From positions 1,550,001 through 1,614,000 of the forward strand of contig NZ_CP012750.1 in the NCBI RefSeq assembly GCF_001302565.1: DNA of 64,000 nt, written 5' to 3'. The position numbers and the translations under genes were made by a program. Positions 47,088-56,400 of this stretch are shown one piece after another. The number at the start of each line of letters is the position of its first letter. Position 1 is the stretch's first letter. The notes under the pieces were generated by a model. That model had not been told where the DNA came from and did no database searches. It was given only the letters and a program-made list of their open reading frames with translations. Source of the stretch: Glutamicibacter halophytocola. Its GTDB lineage: Bacteria; Actinomycetota; Actinomycetes; Actinomycetales; Micrococcaceae.

Positions 47088-47834
47088 ATGAACCTGAATA
47101 CTGAAACCAAGCGCAAGCTGCGCGAAATGTCTGCCAGCGACCTGCTCACCGCCTTCGACGCCCAAGACGATGTGCTGAGCATGTCCCTGAGCGTTGAACA
47201 GCGTATCGAGATGGCCGTGGACCAAGCCCACGGCTTATTCGTCAATGCCAAGGCCAACGGCCTGATTCGCCGGGCGAAGCTGCGCTACCCAGCCGCTGAC
47301 CTGCGCCGAGTAGATCGGGTCGAAGAACGTGGCCTGAACCAGTCGCTGCTGGCCCAATTGGCGACCTGCCACTTCATCGAGCTGAACAGGAATCTTGTCT
47401 TCCAAGGTTTCACTGGCTCAGGGAAATCTTATCTGGCGTGCGCGGTTGCCAAGCAGGCCTGCGTCAACAGCTACCGGACCGGTTACGTGCGGTTGCCGGA
47501 TTTGGAGGAGGAATGGCAACAAGCCACAGCCAAGCAGCTTGGCCAGCTGAAGCTGCTGAACAAGTACTCGAATTACATCGTATTGGTGCTTGATGAGTGG
47601 CTGCTGGATCCCCCGGCCGGCGGGTTCTTGAAGTTCGTCTTCGAGCTGATGGAGCGGCGCTACGAGGCCGCATCAACGATTTTCTGCACCCAGTACAAGC
47701 AGGCGGACTGGCATGCCAGGTTGGGGGCTGGTGCGTTGGCGGATGCGATTATGGACCGGATCGTTCACAACACGATTTGGGTGGAGACCGGCGGGTTCAA
47801 CATGCGTGAATCAATAGCGCAAGCTGAACGGTAA
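47088..47834 (+). CDS. istB: IS21 helper ATPase IstB
   Basis: A 248-residue AAA+ ATPase that assists IstA in target selection and strand transfer. Walker A is 'GFTGSGKSYLA' at about residues 107-117 and Walker B 'VLVLDEWLL' at about 164-172. The N-terminal 90 residues are the IstB-type helical domain. It begins five bases after the istA stop with AAGG upstream, and its reading frame is intact. Confidence 0.92.
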   Translation: MNLNTETKRKLREMSASDLLTAFDAQDDVLSMSLSVEQRIEMAVDQAHGLFVNAKANGLIRRAKLRYPAADLRRVDRVEERGLNQSLLAQLATCHFIELNRNLVFQGFTGSGKSYLACAVAKQACVNSYRTGYVRLPDLEEEWQQATAKQLGQLKLLNKYSNYIVLVLDEWLLDPPAGGFLKFVFELMERRYEAASTIFCTQYKQADWHARLGAGALADAIMDRIVHNTIWVETGGFNMRESIAQAER

Positions 47835-47866
47835 GCAGGACCCCGAGTATCGCTGATCAGTTGTTC

Positions 47867-47973
47867 GGAGCCACCCTCGAGCTCACATTCAGGGGTGGCT
47901 CTGAATGACAATATTCGGTGGCTCTGAACTGGAATAACGGGTGGTTCTCCCTCGGAATATCGATGGCTCTGAA
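47867..47973. repeat. IS21 right-end repeats and hairpin
   Basis: Four GGTGGCTCTGAA-type units spaced 22-23 bases apart (the third degenerate), preceded by GGAGCCACCC at 47867-47876, which forms a hairpin with the first unit and may also terminate istB. Confidence 0.8.
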
Positions 47974-47980
47974 AGAGACA

Positions 47981-48304
47981 AATATTCAGCTGTGTACAAA
48001 GTATCGAGGTCGGTTGTCCACGACCTGTCACGAACCATTAGAGATGTCCCGAGATTTCACACCAAAGAGCCGGAACAACGGTACCCGGTGGCCAGAAGAA
48101 ACCGGCCCTAATGAGCAAGATGTTTGGTTCGAGCTTGCCCAATAGCGGATGAATCAACTTGATCTTTGAAGCGCGCAGCACCGCTGAGTAGACTGATTCC
48201 TCCCGAACAATGTTCGGGAGGAATCAGTAATTACTAATCTGGTGCACTTCGAATTAGAAGTTCATTACTACATATGGTCTTTCCATATAAGGAGATCGAA
48301 CTAG
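47981..48304. other. Gap between the IS element and the GT2-TagF gene
   Basis: No gene is seen. It contains the perfect inverted repeat described at 48192-48228 and otherwise only short frames. Confidence 0.5.
48192..48228. terminator. Perfect hairpin terminator after the TagF-type operon
   Basis: ACTGATTCCTCCCGAACA and its exact complement are separated by one base (effective loop about 7). It lies 77 bases beyond the stop of the leftward GT2-TagF gene and can end transcription from either side. Confidence 0.78.
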
Positions 48305-51300
48305 CTAACCCCAAATATTATCAGCCACACGCGAACTAGCCAGGCCATCATCCTTGGGTGCAAATTGGTTTGCGTAATTCCGGACTCGGTATAGATAAGC
48401 TACCGGATCCTTTTTGAGGAGCTTAATCAGTTCACCGGTGTTCTTCAAGAGTGGGCCTGGAAGATTCTGCTCGAATTCATAGTAGAAACCGCGAGTCGAG
48501 GACGCATAGTCTTCAATGTCGGGAGCTAGGACATAAATCGGTCGCTTCAGCGTTGCGTAGTCGAACATGATTGACGAATAGTCCGTCACTAGCGAATCGG
48601 AGGCTAGCATGACTTCATTGATGTCAGGATGCCGGCTCACGTCAATTACGTTGGTGTTGCTGAATCGGCGGTTTGCGGCAACTGTATTTGAGTGGCCGCG
48701 AAGTAGGACGACTACGGAATCCCCGAATGCCTTTGCGAGAGCATTAAAATCCAGATAGCTAACTAGATCGTAGTGATTTGAAGCAGTCCGAATATTATCT
48801 CGCCAAGTAGGCGCATATAGAACGACGTGCTGATCAGGAGAGATACCTAGCCGTGATCGAAGATCGCCACTGGATTCGGCAACTTGACCGGTTACGAGGG
48901 AGTCATTTCTCGGGTATCCAAGTTCCAATACGCGGCCGTCGTATCCAAATGCATTTGCCAATCGCTCACTGGCATATTCATTCTGCGCGATTAAGAAGTC
49001 CCACTGTAGAGCTTCTCGTTTCATCAATTCTCGGTACGAGATTGACAGATTACCTGATGGAACGTCGTTGCCAATTTTTTTCAGGGGCGTACCGTGCCAC
49101 GTTTGCACATAAAGCTGACCGGGTTGCTTACTGAAGTAGTACGGGAAGTTGTTGTTGTTAACTAACCATTTCGCAGTGGATAGAATTTCATGATATTCGG
49201 CGGAGTGCAGTACTACAGGTGTGGCGCCAGCTGGAACCGGAACGCCATGATCCTTGACAGTCCAGTAGAGCTTACCTCCTACGCCTCTCTTGATCGCTTC
49301 CCTGAACAGAGCTAGAGGCGAATCGGCGATTGCGGAACCAGCGAAGGATTCAAATAGCGTTGCGTCGACGAGCTGTCGTTTTTCTGAGGACGACAGTATT
49401 AGCTGCTTCTGTCCATTTTTGGTCGCGTCAGAGTGAGCGATCCGCGGATAAATGTTTAGCCACAATGCACCCGCCTTGACTGTACGCGACAATCTAATAC
49501 GCGACTTCTCGACGAGGCTATGGATTGGAAGTTGCTGATGCAGCGACAAATCCACCGGCACCCAATGATTCTTGTCACCAATTTGCGTGCCTGCACGGCT
49601 AGCAATGAGTGCGTAACCGCCCTCTGCAAAAGCAATCTTCTGTCCGTTTGATCCGGTCTGTTCAAGACTGAAACGAATTTCGAACTCTCCTGAAGCCTCG
49701 TCAAAACGGTATGTGTGAGGCAGGATTCGTGCTTTAGCCGAATTTTCGAAGAATAGACGGGTCTCAGATCCATGTGGGGATCTGTACCGGCCCGCAATAA
49801 CGAGATCGTGGTTGTCTTCATCAACGTAGGCACCATTTACGGATATTCCGAAATCTCGTTCCTCTAAGCGGAGGAAGCCGTTCGGCGAGAGTGATACACG
49901 GAGCCTCCTACCGAAGGAAAGCAATTCTTGAAGGGACGCTGAGCTCTGTCCGGATTGGATTAGCGCAGAGGAATGCCTATTCGCTAGACGCAGCTCCCAC
50001 AGAGCAGAGCCAACGAGCGTTTCTTCAAAGAGCGGAAGGCTTACACGGAAAACTAATTCATCATCGGTGATTTCACTTGCCAAGAAGGAAAGGTCCTTCT
50101 TGTGCTTGGACCTCAGTACTAGATGATTGAAATCGCCGGACGAACGCTTGTCGACTCGTAAAACGAAACTCCGACCATCCAAGGAAATCGATGTTGCAAC
50201 GGGTTTTGGCGTTGGGACGTTGACTACCAGGCCGAACTTATCGTCGTAGTGGATTGCGAAACGTACGCCATCAACGGGGGTTCCATGAGAAAAAGCGACT
50301 GCTGATCCGAGCGGAGCCCTAGCCGTGATTTGTCCATCGCGGGAAATGTCATCAGCACGTACATGTAATTGCAGAGCCCACTTTAGGTCTTCGCTTTGGA
50401 CACCTTCTGGCACGGCAAGCTTGCGAGTATCTATTCGAACGGAATATGTCGAGTTTTCGTATGTGTTGTACGCGTCACCTGACGGGACTAACTCAGGCTT
50501 GATTCGTATGCTCTTGACTTCCGCCGGCAGAGCGATGAGATCGTCGTTTATTCCGATCAATTCTGCCGAAACTTCATAGTCGAAATTATTAGGAGACAAG
50601 CCGGAAATCCAGGTAGCTACGGTTGCGTTGGCTACAAATGACTGATCATCCCAATTGAAACTAATCAACTCAGCACGAAGACGTAAAGAAGAATCGGCAG
50701 GCGTGAGCAGACTCTTTTCCGGGACATACGAAAGCGATTCTAAGAAATCTGTTGCACAGGTCAGCCCAAGCTCAGGGTGAGCGGTAATTTGATAACCTGC
50801 CCCGTCTTCTTGCTTCTTCTGCAGGATTAGCGTGACATCTTCTTGTGTGCCGTTGAGTAACGACAAAGCAATGGTGCGCTCCCAGAATGGAATTTCGTTC
50901 CAGTGGCCTTGATCCATAAATTCATTTAGGAATCGAATACCAGCTGCGAGTTCGGACCAATAATCGTGATCAGTGCGTGGTATTTGTTCGTAATACGGCT
51001 TAAGGTCAAAACCTACGGATTTTAATAGCCACTGATCAAAGATTTCTTCGGTTGAGTTGTCTTGGAGAACCCGAGCAACAGACCTCATGACCTTGAGGCG
51101 ATCCTGAAGGTCTTCAATTTTCGCTTTTTGCTGCGTGATCGAGGTTCCATCGTCACGAATAACCCACGTATACACAACGCGTTTTAGAACATCAAACTTG
51201 GTGGATGTGGTGTAGGCGATCGCCGTAGGGGTCTGATCCTCATATCGAATATCTACCGGGAATTCTCGAATATTTTCGTCCCAGAATGTCCTGCGGAAAA

Positions 51301-51895
51301 CCTTGTTCCATGCGAAGACATCCTTCAGGAGTTCAGGATCGTCACCTAGACTTCCACCGATACGATCAACAGCATGGACATTTTGCGCCCACTCGGGGAT
51401 CCAGGTCTTCATGCCACGCTTGCGTTCGACCGAACCCACAACGAAATCAGAACCGGATTGCTCAAGTTGGGAGACCATGGCTTTGTAGGCACCGCGTGGA
51501 ATATAGTCGTCAGAATCGGCAAAAGTAAGATACTTTGCGGTTGCTGCTTGTATTCCGGTATTTCGCGCAGCACCTAAGCCAGAATTGGGCTGAGTAATTA
51601 CGATGATTCTGTGATCGTTCGCAGCATATTCTCTAGCTATATCGCCAGAACGGTCTGGAGAACCATCATCGACCACGATTACTTCGATAGGTATTTCATT
51701 CTGGGCCAGTATGGTGTCTAAGGTTCCGCGAAGGTAGGATTCGACCTTGTAGCACGGTACGACGACACTCAATATAGGCACACTATTAGTTTTCTCTATT
51801 GGTGAAACGAGGGCGTCAGTGTTTTGCGCAATATCTGTGTCCAACGATGCCGGTTCTTGTTTGGCGTTGAACTTACTTATGAAGGTTCTAATCAT
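48305..51895 (-). CDS. Bifunctional GT2 glycosyltransferase and CDP-glycerol glycerophosphotransferase (TagF-like)
   Basis: A 1196-residue wall-polymer enzyme. Residues about 40-270 are a GT2 domain: 'VVVPCYKVESYLRGTLDTIL', 'VVDDGSPDRSGDIA', 'NSGLGAARNTGI' and a DxD-type 'FADSDDYIP' near 140. The middle (about 400-800) is beta-rich and unassigned. Residues about 820-1196 are the TagF domain: 'TWHGTPLKKIG' near 930, 'LYAPTWRDN' near 1012, and 'VTDYSSIMFDYA' near 1105, with its conserved His and Asp motifs. It would polymerise glycerol phosphate or transfer it to a sugar. The ATG at 51895 (MIRTFIS) has AAAGGGA five to eight bases upstream, and the upstream in-frame extension overlaps the previous gene. 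It follows that gene by 22 bases. Confidence 0.86.
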   Translation of the reverse strand: MIRTFISKFNAKQEPASLDTDIAQNTDALVSPIEKTNSVPILSVVVPCYKVESYLRGTLDTILAQNEIPIEVIVVDDGSPDRSGDIAREYAANDHRIIVITQPNSGLGAARNTGIQAATAKYLTFADSDDYIPRGAYKAMVSQLEQSGSDFVVGSVERKRGMKTWIPEWAQNVHAVDRIGGSLGDDPELLKDVFAWNKVFRRTFWDENIREFPVDIRYEDQTPTAIAYTTSTKFDVLKRVVYTWVIRDDGTSITQQKAKIEDLQDRLKVMRSVARVLQDNSTEEIFDQWLLKSVGFDLKPYYEQIPRTDHDYWSELAAGIRFLNEFMDQGHWNEIPFWERTIALSLLNGTQEDVTLILQKKQEDGAGYQITAHPELGLTCATDFLESLSYVPEKSLLTPADSSLRLRAELISFNWDDQSFVANATVATWISGLSPNNFDYEVSAELIGINDDLIALPAEVKSIRIKPELVPSGDAYNTYENSTYSVRIDTRKLAVPEGVQSEDLKWALQLHVRADDISRDGQITARAPLGSAVAFSHGTPVDGVRFAIHYDDKFGLVVNVPTPKPVATSISLDGRSFVLRVDKRSSGDFNHLVLRSKHKKDLSFLASEITDDELVFRVSLPLFEETLVGSALWELRLANRHSSALIQSGQSSASLQELLSFGRRLRVSLSPNGFLRLEERDFGISVNGAYVDEDNHDLVIAGRYRSPHGSETRLFFENSAKARILPHTYRFDEASGEFEIRFSLEQTGSNGQKIAFAEGGYALIASRAGTQIGDKNHWVPVDLSLHQQLPIHSLVEKSRIRLSRTVKAGALWLNIYPRIAHSDATKNGQKQLILSSSEKRQLVDATLFESFAGSAIADSPLALFREAIKRGVGGKLYWTVKDHGVPVPAGATPVVLHSAEYHEILSTAKWLVNNNNFPYYFSKQPGQLYVQTWHGTPLKKIGNDVPSGNLSISYRELMKREALQWDFLIAQNEYASERLANAFGYDGRVLELGYPRNDSLVTGQVAESSGDLRSRLGISPDQHVVLYAPTWRDNIRTASNHYDLVSYLDFNALAKAFGDSVVVLLRGHSNTVAANRRFSNTNVIDVSRHPDINEVMLASDSLVTDYSSIMFDYATLKRPIYVLAPDIEDYASSTRGFYYEFEQNLPGPLLKNTGELIKLLKKDPVAYLYRVRNYANQFAPKDDGLASSRVADNIWG

Positions 51896-51917
51896 TATTG
51901 TTCCCTTTGTAGAATGA

Positions 51918-54329
51918 TCAGCTAATGAGATCTCGGAGTTCGAGTAATGCTGCCTGGTTGTGTAGCTCAGCACTAAATTTAGGGCCCGGATGCTGGGAAT
52001 CAATCATCTTCAGCATGCCTTGAGCCAGAGCATCATCAGAATTTTCCGTAATAATTCCATCGTCATTGCCAACAACGCTTTCGACGACGTTATACCGCGT
52101 GGTGACGATGGGTTTTCCTAGAACCATAGCCTCAATCACGGCCAGCCCTTGTCCTTCGTAGATGCTTGAAAAAAGGAAATAATCACACTTAGCAACGAGA
52201 GCGTGAGGGTTTCGATGGTATCCGAGAAGGTGAATATTTGACTTTAGATTCAGGTTAGAAATGAGTGCATCTAAACTATTGAAAAGTGGTCCATCACCAA
52301 CAATATATAGATGAACATTTTCAAACTTAGATACCACTTGCTTCATTGCGCGAATCATTCGTGCCTGGTTTTTCTCAGGTGACAACCGGCCAACCGTAAC
52401 GAAGTTAATATTTGATAAATCCGGTTTGAAATCTCGATATTCACGAGATTCACGCAACACTTCTTCAAAATTAATGAAATTCTGCACCGTGGTGAATTTT
52501 GATTCGTCAGCGTATTGTGACATTTTGTGTTTATTTATTTCAGTCAACTTAGGTGAAACTGAAACGACCTTATCGAAATCATCGTAGAGCGAAAATAAGG
52601 AGCTTAGGTTTTTGTAATGCGGCATAACCCCGTTAATCGTACGACGGGAGTCAAGCATTAGGTCGTTGTGCATCCAAATAAATTTCTTGGAGGACTTCGC
52701 GGCTAGTAACAATTCGGCCCAAAATACCGAATATCCGTCAAAGGCGAGGATGGTGTCAAACTCAGCATTACCGAAACAACGGGTCCACTCGCGCGAGAAA
52801 ATTGCTTGGATCCGCTGCAGATTAACCTTTTTTGCCTTGCGCCCCCCCTCGCTTAGGTATCTCCTGTACGATCGACGCGACGACAAGGGCAAAGCGATCG
52901 TCCCAACGCGAGGGAAATGTCGAACTGATGGATCGAAACCATAAACCTTCGCCACCTGGTTTTCATTCTTTGAGTATGGGTACAAAATACTAACGTCATG
53001 ACCATCTGCAGCTAATTGATTAGCTACATTGATAGCAGCAGTTGTGATTCCGTTGGCAATTAGGGATCCAACGTGTATGAGAATTTTCTTCTTATCCGAA
53101 TCCAGGCAACTTTCGATTTTCTGGACAGAGTCAAAGTTATTCTTGAATACTGCATCAACTACTTGTCGAGTAGCGGTGCCGCTTTCGTGCGGTAAGAATT
53201 TGTCTCGCCAACTGCGTCGTATGTCGACGAATTGGTCACTATGCTCACTTAAGCGAATGGCATCAGCTACCGACTTTACGTCTGAGTTGATAGTTCCCGG
53301 AAGCGAATCCTTCTGGAAATAAAGGCCGCGCTCATCATTCAATGCGTCCTCATTGAAGAAAAAGTGGATTGGTCGATCATGTACCAATTGGTCGAAGACG
53401 ATGCTGGATTCGTCTGTTACTAAGTGGGCTACGATGGGCAGCAGGCGGTTTGTGGGGATGGAGTTGTCGACGAGTCTTATTTGCGACAGTTTTTCTCGTT
53501 TGATTCCTCGCAGTGCAAGTTGGTGAACCTTGAGCAGAACAACGTACTTATGGGGATCTAAGAGTTCTACGAGAGACTGATAATTTGTGACGAGTGATTG
53601 ACTGGAATCAAGTATATTAGTGGGCGAAGTTCCGCGCCACGTTGGCGCGTAAAGAACGACCTTGCGATCATCGCCTGCTTCGATGCCATGTATCGATCGA
53701 AGCTGCTCAAGATCGTTTACCTCCAAAATTTGTGCATCAAGACGTGGCGAACCTGTTTCCAGAATTTTTCCGCGAAAGAGCCCCTCAAGCTTAAATGCGC
53801 GTTTCCATATTTCTTGAGTCATAAAATTACTGGACGAAAGGACGAAATCGGCAGACATCAAATTGCGGATAACGTTTCGTGTACTCGGCACCCCGAGTGG
53901 GATGTCATATCCCATTCTTTTGATCGGTGTTCCATGCCAAGTGTTTAGGTAAACTTGGTTTGCACTCTTTGTGAATTGGTGTGGAAAGGTGGAATTACTC
54001 ACCAAGTACTTGGAGGATGCAAGTTTCTTGTAGTAAGCGTGAGTACCGTGTTTAACCCATTGAACGTTTTTATTATGTGAATATTTTTCCCACGTATACC
54101 CAGTCGGTACTTCTCCGCGAAATGCCCAGACGAATCTAAAATTCTTGTAGTCTGTATGATTAACCAGGTATTCGAAAATGGCTAGAGGGTGGCAGGTCTG
54201 GCTCGTACCGTCAAAAGATTCGAAGAAAACTGTTTTAGAATGAATCCGAGAATCATTTGACCTGTAGTTAAAATCGTCCTTGAGGTACCGCTTGGCGCGT
54301 TTTTTAATCCTTGCGATTCGTTTTTGCAC
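51918..54329 (-). CDS. Bifunctional CDP-glycerol glycerophosphotransferase (TagF-like) and GT4 glycosyltransferase
   Basis: An 803-residue chimera in the reverse domain order to its neighbour. Residues about 30-400 are TagF-like: 'NTWHGTPIKRMG' (129-140), 'LYAPTWRGT' near 227 and 'VTDESSIVFDQL' near 310. Residues about 420-800 are a GT-B family 4 glycosyltransferase: 'HVGSLIANGITTAAINVANQLAADGH' near 423-448, 'VGRLSPEKNQARMI' near 646-659, and 'SSIYEGQGLAVIEAMVLGKP' near 724-743 with the EX7E motif. The start is GTG at 54329, with TAGAGGAAAAC upstream. AT-rich codon use. It leads the two-gene leftward operon with the GT2-TagF gene. Confidence 0.86.
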   Translation of the reverse strand: MQKRIARIKKRAKRYLKDDFNYRSNDSRIHSKTVFFESFDGTSQTCHPLAIFEYLVNHTDYKNFRFVWAFRGEVPTGYTWEKYSHNKNVQWVKHGTHAYYKKLASSKYLVSNSTFPHQFTKSANQVYLNTWHGTPIKRMGYDIPLGVPSTRNVIRNLMSADFVLSSSNFMTQEIWKRAFKLEGLFRGKILETGSPRLDAQILEVNDLEQLRSIHGIEAGDDRKVVLYAPTWRGTSPTNILDSSQSLVTNYQSLVELLDPHKYVVLLKVHQLALRGIKREKLSQIRLVDNSIPTNRLLPIVAHLVTDESSIVFDQLVHDRPIHFFFNEDALNDERGLYFQKDSLPGTINSDVKSVADAIRLSEHSDQFVDIRRSWRDKFLPHESGTATRQVVDAVFKNNFDSVQKIESCLDSDKKKILIHVGSLIANGITTAAINVANQLAADGHDVSILYPYSKNENQVAKVYGFDPSVRHFPRVGTIALPLSSRRSYRRYLSEGGRKAKKVNLQRIQAIFSREWTRCFGNAEFDTILAFDGYSVFWAELLLAAKSSKKFIWMHNDLMLDSRRTINGVMPHYKNLSSLFSLYDDFDKVVSVSPKLTEINKHKMSQYADESKFTTVQNFINFEEVLRESREYRDFKPDLSNINFVTVGRLSPEKNQARMIRAMKQVVSKFENVHLYIVGDGPLFNSLDALISNLNLKSNIHLLGYHRNPHALVAKCDYFLFSSIYEGQGLAVIEAMVLGKPIVTTRYNVVESVVGNDDGIITENSDDALAQGMLKMIDSQHPGPKFSAELHNQAALLELRDLIS

Positions 54330-55335
54330 GTTTTCCTCTAGGTATGCGATTAATGCGGCAGGTCAAGTACGGCATGTAGCCTAGACAATTATTGCGTGAA
54401 GTTTACCTGCCTGACCGTAGGACTTAAGGGCAAATTCACTCAATATTCACTTTAGTTGCCAAACTAGTCTAGCAAATGATTGTGTCGCTCAGTAGCGCGC
54501 GCATAGGTTGGATACCCTACGATTCAAGGCAGCACATCGTGAAACAGGGCCATCAAAATGCATCGGTTCGTTAACAACATGTGCAACGGCTGTGCCGTTT
54601 GGCATGAAGTTATCGAGGGATACGCCGCTCACTTCTTCAACCATTAAGCCTTTGTCTGCGTAAGGCGTCTATGAATATTATGAGGTTACGCTCAGCAAGC
54701 GAGATGTCGCAGGAAACACAGCCTAGATTTGAGTACCTCTGGAATCCAGATCATTTGACTACAACTGGTTGTAGAGCGTGTGCTTCCTTGGCGAGTCTCA
54801 TTTATAGTGTGCGCAACGTCAGATTTCACGGTCAAGCCGAAGCTGAGTCGTTTGAATTGGAACGGAATGTGCGTAGTCAGCGAAGGACTGCGCACTGATT
54901 CTATTTCCGTTGTGAGCATATCCGCCCCATGATTTGCCCTCATCTAGTTCATTAGGACAACCTCAAAGATTTCAAGATTTGTTGTAGCAAGGGCGATCCG
55001 TCGTCTCACTTCTAAACAAAACTGGCCGGCTAATGAACGGCTTCACCTTTCTTTCCTTGCCTGGTGATTCCGAATTCATTTTTCTCGTTGGCATATAGGA
55101 GAAGCGTGAACAAGCCACTACCTATCTGCCATTTTAGGAGAGACCTCCCAATTGGTCCTGGTTCGCAAAGGCTCTTTCAATAGGTTGGCGTGAATTGGCT
55201 TAGGGGGTTGATCCACTCCTGAAGTTCCAGGCCAGTCTGTAATTCGTTGTCAATATCTAAGCTGAGCCCGGCGTCCGTGTTCTATTTAGTATTGCTCATG
55301 AGCTCACTATAAAAATTTACGGTTAGGCTGTAGTC
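54330..55335. other. 1-kb stretch without a supported gene, right edge of the island
   Basis: Only short frames on both strands (for example 54671-54898 plus). It must contain the promoter of the leftward TagF operon and, near 55310, TATAAA (55309-55314) that could be the -10 for the NYN gene. I see no integrase or attachment-site repeat. Confidence 0.5.
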
Positions 55336-56343
55336 ATGATGAACCATACTGCTATATTTATCGATGCCGGATTCTTACTTTCACTAGGTGGTCATCGTGC
55401 TGCTGGTACAACATTGCGGTCAGCCTTCACGACTCACTATGAGTCCTTGGTTCGGGGCATAGTTCAAACGGTCAAGAAGAATACCGGTCTTAATAACTTA
55501 CGCGTTTACTGGTACGACGCATCTAAAGACGGCCTGTTTACCGAGCAGCATAAGCGTATTGGACTGATACCAGGCGTAAAGGTGCGTTTAGGCCGAATTT
55601 CTTACAACGGTGAGCAAAAAGGCGTTGATCTTCGTCTTGCATTAGATCTTGTCGGAGTGGCTAGGAACCGTTCCGCGTCAATTGCTTATCTTGTCTCCGG
55701 CGACGACGATCTTGCGGAAGCAGTAGAAGAAGCGCAAGACCTTGGCATGAAAGTTGTACTTCTGGGTGTCGCTAAAGCTGACAGCAGGCTTGGTGTTGCC
55801 TCGGTTGCGGAACATTTGGCTTTGACCGCGGACTACATTGAAACCATACCTAATCAACTGTTGGACAGCGCCTTTACCAAGGTCTTGGAGTGGGATCAGT
55901 ACCACTCGGAGAAAACGTCGACTATTGCCAATGCGCCCGCGGAAGCGCCAGCCCCAACTGCAGCGAAGACCTTTGCCCCAACACCAGCGGTGATGGCTCA
56001 AAAGACGACTGCCAAGGCGATGACAGTGACCGAGTCAAATGCAGAAGTTGTATATTCCAGTGGTGGCGAGCGCCCAGGATTCAAAGGCAACGCCGCCTAC
56101 GAACAGCAAGAACTCACGGTGGCTGAAGAAATCGGCGCCAAGGTTGCAGAATCATGGCTCGCGTTCACCACTCAATCAGAAGTTGTCGAGCTGATGGCAG
56201 ATAAGCCCCAACTCCCACCTGAAATCGATAGGACGTTGCTCAAGGACTGCGCTCAAGTCTTGGGGGAGTGGAAAACTGATCAGCAGACAATCCGCAGAAC
56301 CTTGCGAAGCGCCTTCTGGGAGTATCTAGCAAAGATCATGTGA
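55336..56343 (+). CDS. NYN-domain (PIN-like, LabA/DUF88) protein
   Basis: A 335-residue protein with an N-terminal NYN domain (about residues 5-170), a predicted metal-dependent RNase fold. Candidate metal-binding acidic residues are Asp10 (FIDAGFL), Asp98 and Asp104 (GVDLRLALD) and Asp123-125 (SGDDDLAEAV). Residues 195-245 are an Ala/Pro/Thr-rich linker. The C-terminal 90 residues are helical and may be a protein or RNA-binding module ('PQLPPEIDRTLLKDCAQVLGEWKTDQQTIRRTLRSAFWEYL'). Two consecutive ATGs at 55336 and 55339; no clear ribosome-binding site, so a leaderless start is possible. RNase function is by fold only. Confidence 0.82.
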   Translation: MMNHTAIFIDAGFLLSLGGHRAAGTTLRSAFTTHYESLVRGIVQTVKKNTGLNNLRVYWYDASKDGLFTEQHKRIGLIPGVKVRLGRISYNGEQKGVDLRLALDLVGVARNRSASIAYLVSGDDDLAEAVEEAQDLGMKVVLLGVAKADSRLGVASVAEHLALTADYIETIPNQLLDSAFTKVLEWDQYHSEKTSTIANAPAEAPAPTAAKTFAPTPAVMAQKTTAKAMTVTESNAEVVYSSGGERPGFKGNAAYEQQELTVAEEIGAKVAESWLAFTTQSEVVELMADKPQLPPEIDRTLLKDCAQVLGEWKTDQQTIRRTLRSAFWEYLAKIM

Positions 56344-56400
56344 CGAGTTAGCAACGACTTGAAGAACTCCAACGGGCGCGAGCTAAGGTAAATTTGTAAC

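Larger units (their letters stand above)
45397..47980 (+). mobile_element. IS21-family insertion sequence
   Basis: A 2.58-kb element with istA-istB and TG...CA ends. The left end starts TGACTCTTTGAGAGCCACC and the right end is its imperfect inverse (CTCTGAAAGAGACA at the end); including the flanking bases 23 of 26 positions match. Inside each end the unit GGTGGCTCTGAA is repeated (left, as complement: 45406-45415, 45426-45437, 45461-45472; right: 47894-47905, 47917-47928, about 47940-47951, 47962-47973), the multiple transposase-binding sites usual for IS21. AATATT directly borders both ends and could be a 6-base target duplication, but it also occurs inside the repeats. GC is higher than in the island around it. 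Confidence 0.88.
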
